Shown piece by piece: positions 49,694 through 59,683 of a DNA stretch of 64,000 nucleotides. The stretch is from Panax quinquefolius (Eukaryota > Streptophyta > Magnoliopsida > Apiales > Araliaceae): the NCBI GenBank assembly GCA_020205615.1, contig CM035165.1:91574005-91638004 (forward strand), given 5' to 3'. The notes beneath the pieces were generated by a model, which had not been told where the DNA came from, ran no database searches, and saw nothing but the letters and a program-made list of their open reading frames with translations. Each line of letters begins with the position of its first letter. Position 1 is the first letter of the stretch. Made by a program: the position numbers and the translations under genes.

Positions 49694-52130
49694 TGAGACG
49701 CCCCAAAATTAGGTATACATCACCCATCTTGGGTCGCCACTTACATGGTATGTAATTTAAATACAACTTATTAACATAAGCTGTCTTGTACATAATACGA
49801 CATAAAGCGTGAGTTTAAATACAAATATCGCTCTACAAGATATTATACAAACTCAAACAAAAAGTCCTCATTACAATTATTATCACACTATTTCACGAAT
49901 AGTGAGGACTACTAATGCTATCTTGAGGACCATCACTGCGTTTCCCCGACTCGTCCCAAATTTATATTCTCATTTCTCAAGAGAATAGTGAAAGAAAGGG
50001 TGAGCTCAACTAGCCCAAGAAGAAATATTATGACTAAGATAATGCAGAATAAATTATCAATAGTCTTCAACAATGTTAAACCGATAAAATACAATATACA
50101 ACCGGTTTAAGCTGCAATGAATATGCAATCCATTAAAAGAGTCAAGTAGAAAATAAAATCTACTATCTTTTATGATTTAAAAGGTTTTTCATCATCGTTA
50201 TAATTGAGACTAAACTTTAATAAATAATCCACATCATCGAATCACCCTCGCACTACGGCCAAGGATATTCTTTAGTATCACGACCACAATTATTCACGCA
50301 CTACGGCCGAGAATAGTTGTGTATTCATTAATGGTCATGATCATGCCAACAAGCGTCCATCAATGCACTACTACTAATCGAGGATTTTTACCACATCATT
50401 TGTAACATTACGGTCATGATTACACCGAATGATCCTCGTCATAATCATACCAAGTCCATCCATGCTCTCTACGGTGCCACGAGATGACTTTAAAAAAATA
50501 TAAACATGAGGATGATGACAATGATATAAGAATTCAATAAAACAAGTTCAAGAATTATTTTATCCAGAATTATTAACGCCCAAATTGTCAACATGATCAT
50601 CGCTTGCAGAGAGTAAAATTCAAGAATGATCGGAAGAATATTTCCATGAAAATCTTTGGATGAAACGCAAATATCAAGGATATTCTACTAATTTCATGGA
50701 GTATAGAAGTCAAAGTTTTAACTATTTGGGTATAATAAAGAATGGAATAACAAAAGAAATCACCGTGCATGCGGTTGCTTGCGCATAAACGAGTTATTCC
50801 AATGTAATAATAATAACGGAACCAGTCGGTGAAATTCACACCAAGCGGGATGTTCCAATGAGAATAATAAAGATGGAACCAGATCCGGTGTAAAACACAT
50901 GATGATAGGATATTCCAACAGAATGATAAAGAGCGGAACCAGTCCAGGTGTAAAACACATGCACAGGATGTTCCAACAGAATAATAATAATAAAGAGGCG
51001 GAACGTGTCCGGGTGTAAAACACATGACAGGATGTTCAATGGGATAATAGAAGAATGTCACCAAGTATAGGGTAAACCATGCATTATAAAAGTTATTCCA
51101 ATGAATAATAAGCAATGGAATAACATAAGGATTTCACCAAGTATAGGGTATCTGGCGTATACTGAGTTATGTATAGGGTATGCCACTTTTTTAAAAGTTA
51201 TTCCAACAGAATAATAGTGAATGGAATAATGAAGTTCTCTTCAAGAAGAAAGAATAACACCCCTTACCGTAAAAAAAACCGAATATAGAAGTAGTGAAGT
51301 AGCAGAATACTCTTCTTCTTTCTATAACTTTCTCTCTATAGCTTCTCTCTATAATTTCTCTCTCAGAGTTTCAATGAATTCGTAAGAAAATAATGAAGGA
51401 ATGAGCTTATTTATAGGAAAATGGAATGCATAGTAACTAATCCATGAACGGTCAGATTGATTTACTTTAATGACTATCCATATTTAAAGCAAAATCTTTT
51501 AAATAAAATATAATATATTCTATTTATATAAAAACATTTTACTATGCAAACACTATGCAAAACACTATGCAAAAATACTACGCAACACTATGCATAATAA
51601 AATATAATATATTTTATTTATAAAATAACTTTAATAAAGTATTACATTTTTATATAAAAGATGTTTCATTTTATTACGTTAATAATACTGAATAAAACAA
51701 AAAGTCATTATCGCTATAATAATTACGCACAATAATGGAATCAAACTGAGTGACTTCTCACATAAGCATCAATAATCAATACCGGTGCTACTTATGCAAC
51801 CACATGTATATCGTACTTTTTACTACCAAGAGTAGTTCAACAAAGATCAACGGTAAAACTTCCATAGTTATTTCAATAACATATTTTTGTCGTTTTTCAA
51901 CCCGACAATAAATTACATTGTGGGGTCCACCAATGATTGAGCCGTTGTACGAATATTCCCTGCTAAACCGAATATTCCCCGACCAATCGAATATAATATA
52001 ACCACTTGCATACTTTGCAAAATTTATAAATATTACCCACAACTATAACATTATATCAAATTATTCCATAATATTCAAAAATAATATTTATAGAAAATTC
52101 ATCTTTATTTATAAAAGCTGGGGTCCTACA
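49694..52130 (-). repeat. 5' LTR of element E
   Basis: The partner of 42437-44880. The repeat array is at 50800-51060 and a TATA-like box at 51407-51416 (- strand). The primer site just outside is damaged: CTTTGATGATTGT replaces CTTTGATACCAACT (49681-49693). Confidence 0.92.
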
Positions 52131-53217
52131 GATAGGATGTTCCAACAGAATAATAAAGACGGAACCAGGTCCGGCCAGAACGCATGTACATATGATATTC
52201 CAACTGAATAATAATAAAGAATGGAACCAGTCCGTCCGTAAAACGTCACAGCATGGGATGTTCCAAAAGAATAATAAATAATGGAATAATGGAAGAATTT
52301 CACCAAGTATAGGGTAGGCTTGGCGTGATACAAAGTTATTCCAATGAGAATAATAAAGAATGGAATACCAGAAGTTCTCTTCATAAATAAGAAAGAAAAA
52401 GCACCCCTTACGAGTACAACAAATAATATTCCCTACCTTAGAAAGAAGAGTACTGGATATAGAAGTAGTGAAGTAGCAGAACACTTTTCTTTTTTCTCTC
52501 TATAGTTTCTCTCTCTAGAGTTTCAGTGAATTCGTAAGAAATAATGAATGAATGAGCTTCCATTTATAGAAAAATGGACTGCATAGTAACTAACTCATGA
52601 ACGGTCCAGATTGATTTACTTTAATCTGACGGTCCATATTTAAAGCAAAATCTTTTAAATAAAATATAATATATTCTATTTATAATCTAATAAAATGAAT
52701 AACTTTATAAAAGATTTTACTATGCAAACACTATGCAGGCACTATGCATAATAAAATATAATATATTCTATTTATAGAATAACTTTATAAAAGTATTATG
52801 TTTTATTACATTAATACTACCAATAAAACAAAACTGAGTGACTTATCACGTAAGCATCAATAATCAATACCGTGTGCTACTATGTAACCACGCGTATTGC
52901 TGTACTTTTACTACCGAGTAGTTCAACAGTATTAACGATAAAACTTCCGCCGTTATTTTCATAAAATATTTTTGTCGTTTTCTCAATCAGACAATAATTC
53001 CGTTGTGGGGTCCACCAATGATTGTGTCGTTGCACGAATATTCCCTGATAAAACAAATATTCCCCGACCAATCGAATATAATATGACAACTTGTATACTT
53101 TACAAAATTTATAAATACTACCCACAACTATAACATTATATCAAATCCACACCATAATATTCAAAAAAATTATTTCGAAAAAATTAAATCTTTATTCATA
53201 AAATCTGGGGTCTCACA

Positions 53218-53570
53218 ATCTCCCCTTCTTATGAAATTTTGCCCTCGAAATTTACGTACGTACCTAGTATGCCGAAGAGGTGAGGATACCTTGACTTCAT
53301 TTCAAATTTTAACTCTTGAGGTATAACCTTTGTGCGTCGAATATGATCCTTCTTATCCAAGATGTTAACACGTATCTCCTCATACGTTAAATCTTCTGCT
53401 ATCTCGTCCGGTTCTAAATTGATAATGTGGTTCGAGTCGTCCACATATTTACGTAACATCGATACGTTAAAAACGTTATGAACACGTGACATACTTGGCG
53501 GTAAAACGAGTCTATAGGCCACAGTTCCTACTTGATCGAGGATTTCAAATGGGCCAATTAAATCGAGGGT
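53218..53570 (-). pseudogene. Integrase tail of element F
   Basis: An open frame reads [39 protein letters not shown] and [19 protein letters not shown], the GPY/F and start of the chromodomain-like region. The tail after VIPQ is deleted. On the - strand its upstream edge (about 53590) is fused to sequence from before the zinc domain. Confidence 0.85.
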
Positions 53571-54157
53571 TGAGATTTACTCTATTCGTCGATTCTTGCT
53601 TCTAGAATAACGCCCTCTTGAACCTTCTTCATTCTTCACATTAATCAGCTCCGGGTGTGTAGCTTGAGCGGCTTTAACTTTATCGATTAAATTTGATTCT
53701 AATCGTATATTCGTTATCTTCACGTGGGTTCATATATTCACACTTGTAACCGCATACGATTTTCTACTCAACGCGTCAGCTACCACGTTCGTACTTCCAC
53801 GATGATATTGAATAGTACGATCGTAATCTTCAACAGATCGAGTCAACGTCTTTGGCGCATGTTACGTTCGTTTTAAGTAAAGAAATATTTGAGGGTTTTA
53901 GAAATGGGTTTTGTATTGGGGTCATTACAAAATTCGATTTCACGCTCTGGGGTAGGCCAAGAAGTCTTCAGGAATACGTCAAGAAATTTATTAACAATAG
54001 AAATATCATTCAAAACTGTGACCCTCATCCAAGACTTAGTTAGTACGTCACATTGATACCTATCAACTTGCCATCGTCATTCATGACGTCGCCTACAGAA
54101 AGTCTGGCTTCGGTGCATTTCACTCAAGGAAGTCAACAACGAAAGGACCGGGGCTCT
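53571..54157 (-). pseudogene. RNase H, linker and RT fragments of element F
   Basis: 53590-53880 matches the linker/RNase H end of element E. 53885-54020 matches the protease-RT joint. 54025-54150 is a stretch shared only with element D (about 37490-37616). No RT catalytic part or integrase core exists. Confidence 0.7.
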
Positions 54158-54597
54158 TTACTTATGGCTTGATATGACAATGATTGACTTTAGTGGTTTG
54201 GTTACTTGAATTCGTATAACAGGTTGGTTAGGAATATGAAAGCTAACCACCTGACGAAAATAATCAATTTTAGCATGATGAGTAGTTAACCAGTCGATTC
54301 CTAAAATCACATCAAAGGCAAGTATTTTCAAAGAGATAGGATCGACAGGTAACGTGAAAGTGTCAATTTGAATCAACAAGATTTATAAATAGTGGAGGTA
54401 ACGAAGGTTTCTCCCAACTGAGTTTCAACAGATAAATCAAAATCTAACTTCTCCAGAGTTAAATTCAAACATTGAACACAACTAGGTAAAATAAAAGAGT
54501 GGATAGAACTGGTATCTAATAAGGTATAAACTTCGCAAGAGTTTATCATTAACTTACCCGTAATAACTTCGTTCGGGTTCCTCGACAAACGCCTCAC
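54158..54597 (-). pseudogene. Protease of element F
   Basis: Two frames. NSCEVYTLLDTSSIHSFIL has Ser for the Gly of the DTG catalytic triad. LTLEKLDFDLSVETQLGETF follows. After a frameshift at about 54375 comes DVILGIDWLTTHHAKIDYF. The altered DTG motif predicts no activity. Confidence 0.85.
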
Positions 54598-55321
54598 TTA
54601 AACTCTTTGGATTTAACTTTGCATATAGGTACATTCCACCCTTAAGTGTTTCGTCCCATTCTCGATCCATGATTTGAATCATTATTCTCCGATCCATATC
54701 GAATTGGGGTCGACTGCCATGTCATAGGGTAATTCTCGAATTCGATGTTGTATTCTCCCAATTGTTGTCCAAAAAGAAAAATCCATTTCATTTATTTTGG
54801 CTTTATTAGATCAGACGTCTTTTTCTACAATATCTACACGTCGTGCGACTTTTACCCATGTGTCATCTATTCTCCTTCGTTCATTTGTTTCGCTTTCATC
54901 GTAACTTTGATCATAGCATTCTCGATTCCAACTCTAATATCTTATACTCGCCAAAGAGTGCTTCATTCAAGCATCGCGCACATCGGGTAACACAATTTTG
55001 AATTGTTGCATCTCTTTGCTCCACGCATCACCGTCGTTCTTCAAATTTCGCTTCTTCTAACTCATGAATACGATTTTGTAATGCTAAATTTTGATCATAA
55101 AATTCTTCTAATAAATTCTCCTCAGGTTCCTCTTCTTCCTCACTCTCAGCTGCTACCTCTGCAACTAGCTCGGGTGCAACTATTAGTTCTTCACGCACCA
55201 CGTAGATATCTCTAATTTCTTCTTCGTTTGACATCACATTAACCTGGTTAGTGATTAAAGGTGTCTCAACGGTCTCATGTGCTTCATTGCTTATCTCAAC
55301 TTTTTCGGATGCCATTTGCAA
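54598..55321 (-). pseudogene. Gag-position reading frame of element F with acidic coiled coil
   Basis: A 97-codon frame (55028-55321) starts in the same place as gag of element E and begins MQMASEKVEISNEAHETVE. The middle is a strongly acidic stretch (AAESEEEEEPEENLLEEFY), followed by a heptad-like NLALQNRIHELEEAKFEERR. It then decays; the - strand of 54650-55020 has short frames, including a CRYCRKRR-type motif. The capsid sequence of the other family-1 gags is not recognisable. It may be a divergent gag N-terminus or acquired sequence. No function is proposed. Confidence 0.6.
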
Positions 55322-55488
55322 ACACTGTCACAAAACAAAGGTTAATTGACATGTAACATATTACCCCTATATTCTGACCGACCAATTAAATACCAAATAA
55401 ACTTAGGTAGGTCATACTAGCAAAGGAATTCCCCATCTCTCCCCTCCTAGTTCTTGTCTCACATCTCAGCTAGGGATCATATCCCTAA

Positions 55489-55499
55489 ACTTTGATACC
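55489..55499 (-). other. Primer binding site of element F
   Basis: TGGTATCAAAG on the - strand, three bases inside the 5' LTR end. Complementary to the initiator tRNA-Met with one mismatch. Confidence 0.8.
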
Positions 55500-55502
55500 A
55501 AC

Positions 55503-57893
55503 TGTGACGCCCCCAAAATTAGGTATACATCACCCATCTTGAGTCGCCAGATACATGGTACAGAATTCAAATACAACTTAATAATACAACTGTCGTGTAC
55601 AATACAACAAAACATAAACTGTGAGTTTGAATACAAATATTGTCTACTAGAGAGTATAAAAACTCAAAAGAAGTCCTCGTTACAATTATTATAACACTAT
55701 TTCACAGAATAGTGAGGACTACTAATGCACCATCTAGGACCATCACTGTTCCCGACTAGTCCCACCACGTTCTCATTTCTGAAGAGAACGGTGAAAGAAA
55801 GGGTGAGCTCAACTAGCCAAAGAAGAAATATTATGACTAAGATAATGCATAATAATTTATCGTTAGCCTTCAACAGTGTTAAATTGATAAAATATAATAA
55901 CTATCAAGTTTAACTGCAGAGGAACAAGCACTCCATTAGAAGAGTCAAGTAGTGAATAAAATCTACTATCTTCTATGATTTAAAAGGTTTTTCATCACTT
56001 TTATCATTTGGGACTCAAATTTTAATAAATAATCCACATCATCGAATCACCCCGCACTACGGCCAAGGATATATTCTTTAGTATCACGACCACTTAATTA
56101 TCCATGCACTACGGCTAAAGATAATCATGTTTTCATCAACCGGTCCCGATCACGCCATAAAACAATTCATCTTCAGATTTTACTACCAAAGAGAATCCAT
56201 TGCCATAATCATACCAAAACTCGCCCATCAATGCACTCACGGGCCAACGATGACTTTTTTCCACATCATTTGTAATATTACGGTTATGATTATATAGAAT
56301 AATTCTCGGTCATAATCATACCAAGTCCATCTATGCACTATGTGCCACAGATGACTTTCAACATAATATATAAACATGAGGATGATGACAATGATATAAG
56401 AATTCAATAAAACAAGTTCAAGAATTAATTTATCCAGAACTAATAATGTCCAAATTGTCAACATGATATCGCTTTGTAGAGTAAAATTCAAGAATGCTCG
56501 TAAGAATATTTTCATGAAAAGATATCTTTGGATGAAGCTTAAATATCAAGGATATTCCACTAATTCCATGGAGTATGTAAGTCAAAACTTTAACCAACCG
56601 AGTATAATAACGAATGGAATAACAAAAGAAATCACCATGCATGCAGACTTACATGTAGCAAAGTTATTCCAACGAGAATAATAAGTAATGGAACTCAGTC
56701 AAAGCGAAAAAATGCACTTGCAAATGGGATGTTCCAATGTAATAATAAAGAGCGGAACCAGTCGGCGTAAACGCATATGAACATGATATTCCAATGTAAT
56801 AATAATAAAGATTTTAATTCAGTCCCACAGTAAGCGTTATGTACGAGGATATTCCAATGAATAATAATAAAGAATGAAACTGTGTTAGCGTAGAAACGCA
56901 TGCATGAGGATGTTCCAATGTAATAATAAATAATGGAATAATGAAGAATTTCACTAAGTATGGTAGCTGGCAGATATCTGAGTTATTCCAATGAATAATA
57001 AAAATGGAATAATGTAAGTTCTCTTCATAAATAAGAAAGAAAGTGTACCACTTACAAGTACAACAAATAATATTCCCTACCTTAGAAAGAAGAGTAATTG
57101 GATATAGAAGTAGTGAAGTAGCAGAACACTTTTTTTCTTTTCTCTCTATAGTTTCTCTCTCAGCTTTCAAATTGAATTCGTAAGAAATAATGAATGAATG
57201 AGCTTCTATTTATAGTAAAAATGAATTGCATAGTAATTAACTCATGAAGCGGTCCAAATTGATTTACTTTAATCTGACCATCCATATTTAAAGAAAAATC
57301 TTTTAAATAAAATATAATATATTCTATTTATAATCTAATAAAATGAATAACTTTATAAAAGATTTTACTATGCAAATACTATGCGTGAGTAATTATGCAA
57401 ACACTATGCATAATAAAATATAATATATTCTATTTATAGAATAACTTTATAAAAGTATTACATTTTATTACATTAATAATACCAATAAAACAAAACCGGA
57501 GTGACTTATCACGAAGATCAATAATCAATACCGTAGTGTGCTACTTATGTAACCACGCCAGACATATTCATTTACTTTACTACCGAAAGTAGTTCAACGG
57601 TGATAATCAGTAAAACTTTCGTGCCGTTATTTTCATAAAATATTTTTATCATTTTCTCAATCGAATAATAATTCCGTTGTAGGGGTCCATCAATGATTGT
57701 CTTGCCGTTGCATCTAATATTCCCCGATAAAACAAATATTCCCCACCAATCGAATATAATATGACAACTTGCATACTTTGCAAAATTTATAAATACTACC
57801 CACAACTATAACATTATATCAAATCCACACCATAATATTCAAAAAAATTATTTCGAAAAAATTAAATCTTTATTCATAAAATTTGGGGTCACA
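55503..57893 (-). repeat. 5' LTR of element F
   Basis: On the - strand TGTGACCCCAAATTT to GGGGGCGTCACA, 2391 bp, uninterrupted. TATA box CTATAAATAG (- strand) at 57206-57215. GGAACATCC-type repeats at 56700-56950. rDNA resumes directly at 57894. Confidence 0.92.
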
Positions 57894-57966
57894 CGAGAGG
57901 CCAATATTTGCCCTTCCTCCTCGACTCCCATGAGTGAGTGTGGGGTTGGGGGGCAACGCGATGCGT
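57894..57966 (-). other. ITS2, 5' part (rDNA spacer)
   Basis: CGAGAGGCCAATATTTGCCC and following bases, antisense. With 32578-32718 it completes a plant ITS2 that element F cut in two. Confidence 0.85.
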
Positions 57967-58027
57967 GACGCTCATGCAGACATGCCCTCGGCCTAATGGC
58001 TTCAGGCGAACTTGCGTTCAAAGACTT

Positions 58028-58063
<36 letters not shown>

Positions 58064-58124
58064 TGAATTTCGCTACGTTCTTCATCAATGCGAGAGCCGA
58101 GATATCTGTTGCCAAGAGTCGTTT
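57967..58124 (-). rRNA. 5.8S rRNA (decayed copy)
   Basis: The full 5.8S is present in antisense, including TTCGCTACGTTCTTCATC and GGATTCTGCAATTCACACC. It differs from the nearly invariant plant sequence mainly at CG sites: CATCAATG for CATCGATG, ACTTGATGG for ACTCGATGG, GCCAAGAGTC for GCCGAGAGTC and ATCTGTTG for ATCCGTTG. These are C-to-T changes on one strand or the other, the mark of methylated, silent rDNA. Not expected to give functional 5.8S. Confidence 0.93.
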
Positions 58125-58236
58125 GTGTTTTAGAAAGACGCCTCTGCCACCCCCAAACGGGGGGACGCGTGCAGTTCAATTTAATTTCCTTTGCGCATTT
58201 CGCGTCGGGGGGTTGTTGTCGTTCACAACCTTTAGG
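58125..58236 (-). other. ITS1 fragment (rDNA spacer)
   Basis: On the sense strand CGCGAAATGCGCAAAGGAA is a degenerate form of the universal plant ITS1 motif (GGCGC...GYGYCAAGGAA). The match ends near 58236, which is the 5' truncation of the rDNA fragment. Confidence 0.85.
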
Positions 58237-58697
58237 AAAATAAATTCCTATATCACCCCTAATTTCTCTCATTTTCTCAAGAAATTTTATTTCATGTATT
58301 AATAATTTTCAGCTTCCCATAAAGCAGTAGTAATGAAATTTTATAAAAATTTTAATTATGAAATGATAGTATTATATGATTTTTTTAATTAATGTGGATG
58401 AAATTAAAACGACTATTATTATGAAATGAATGTAGTATTCAAATTCGAAAAACTAAATTAGGAATGACAACGAGTCGTATTTGGGTTTGCACTACCAGTA
58501 TACATATTTAATTCTATTGAATCATGGTTCAAATAATACCCATCGAATTTTTTATAACGAACGAGTACGCACGAGAAATTCGTTCATTTATTTACGTAGT
58601 GTTTATTTATCAACATAACATAATTATATAAACAATTTATTAATAAACATATATAAGTATAGAAGATATGTAGATATATAAATATACACAACGGATC
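58237..58697. other. Intergenic DNA, nothing recognised
   Basis: AT-rich, no coding frame of note. Confidence 0.6.
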
Positions 58698-59055
58698 CAG
58701 TCCGAACGTCTAGATTGGAGTAAAAGACGGATCAATTTTTTTTTTTATTTTTGCTTTATTTTTTTTTAAAACAATTAAAAAAAATAATTAATATTTTATG
58801 GAAGTGAAATTTTTCCATAATACAATGTTTTGAGGGTGATTTGAATACCTATACCAAAAAATGGTGGTACAGTCTGCACATACTGTACCACCATATTTTG
58901 TTATACGTACCCAAATCACCCCCAAAACACTTTATTATGAAAAAATTTCAATTCCATAAAATATTAAATATTTTTTTTTAGTTATTTTAAAAAAAAAGAA
59001 GCAAAAAAATAAAAACAAAAAAAAATCCGGACGAGATAAAATCCGAGCGTCCGGA
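58698..59055. mobile_element. Foldback MITE / long hairpin upstream of the wax synthase gene
   Basis: Two arms of about 175 bp face each other. The inner 85-90 bp are about 90% complementary, ending in a perfect 13-bp stem (ATGGTGGTACAGT, 58861-58873) around an 8-base loop. Outer arms are A/T-rich with matching CCGAACGTC / GCGTCCGG type ends. No transposase and no certain target duplication. A transcript would form a long near-perfect hairpin that could feed small-RNA production. Confidence 0.75.
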
Positions 59056-59482
59056 GTTGACCGTTAAGTATATATATTTAACCATTCAAATAATTTTCAA
59101 TTTATATATATATAGGGTGGGTTCGGTGCCGTATTACATTAGCCGTGCCACTCTCTAAATTATTCGAATTCAAGTAATACTTATTTTCTTCGGATACCGA
59201 TAATAACCCGGATTCCGGCATAAATTGACGTCCATAAAATAGATTAGATAAAATAAATTAATATTTTTACATAAAAAATTAATATTTTTATATGATTAAA
59301 TTTTAACTTTATGTAAAAAAGACTCGTATAAAAATATTATTTTAACACGTAAAAATATTAATTTTTTTTATATAAATAAAAAGAATTTGTAATTTAAACA
59401 AACATTGAACCAGTCCATCTTATTGACAAAATTGTTGTTGCATGTCCTTGTCCAGTAACATGTCACCCTTGATTTATTTATT
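59056..59482. other. Upstream intergenic region of the wax synthase gene
   Basis: AT-rich, no coding frame. Probably contains promoter sequence of the gene at 59684. Confidence 0.4.
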
Positions 59483-59495
59483 TTTATATAAAAAG
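59483..59495 (+). promoter_or_regulatory. Possible TATA box of the wax synthase gene
   Basis: TTTATATAAAAAG lies about 190 bp before the proposed start codon. It predicts transcription from about 59520 and a 160-bp leader containing a GAGAGGAGAGAG tract. Confidence 0.45.
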
Positions 59496-59683
59496 CATGG
59501 GTCAATCAAACACCACATGATTTATTAGGTTCAGAAAGTAGAAACCAAACAGGCCATTGAAGTACATGGTCTACCCCTTGGAGCTGCTGCTTTCCATATT
59601 TTCCAACACAAGGCATTTTTGACTCTAGAGAAGAGAGGAGAGAGAAAAAGAGGGGAGAGATGATAAATGTTATGAAGAAATGG

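Larger units (their letters stand above)
42437..52130 (-). mobile_element. Gypsy element E (family 1), near full length
   Basis: LTRs 42437-44880 (2444 bp) and 49694-52130 (2437 bp) flank 4.8 kb on the - strand with gag, protease, RT, RNase H and integrase in order. Flanks GATAA (42432-42436) and GATAG (52131-52135) match at four of five bases. It is the most complete family-1 element in the window, but every domain carries frameshifts. It lies in the 3' LTR of element F, 78 bp beyond element D. Confidence 0.92.
32719..53217 (-). repeat. 3' LTR of element F in three pieces
   Basis: Pieces at 32719-33859, 42359-42436 and 52136-53217 align in order with the intact 5' LTR at 55503-57893. They total about 2.3 kb. 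The left end reads TATGACGCCCCC, probably a mutated TGTGACGCCCC. The right end GGGGTCTCACA is followed by the polypurine complement ATCTCCCCTTCTTATG. A TATA-like CTATAAATGG (- strand) lies at 52560-52569. Confidence 0.85.
32719..57893 (-). mobile_element. Gypsy element F (family 1) inserted in ITS2, host to elements D and E
   Basis: The - strand element has its 5' LTR at 55503-57893, an internal region of only 2.3 kb (53218-55502) and a 3' LTR split over 32719-33859, 42359-42436 and 52136-53217. rDNA resumes at 57894. No clear target duplication is found (CCAAC against CGAGA), so a few rDNA bases may be lost. The internal region lacks the integrase core and most of RT, so it is a deletion derivative. 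Confidence 0.88.

Noticed and set aside
32714..57898. Target duplication for element F
   Set aside because: CCAAC and CGAGA do not match; no 5-bp repeat could be supported.
58051..58302. Frames of 73 and 79 codons on both strands
   Set aside because: They lie in 5.8S and ITS1 sequence.
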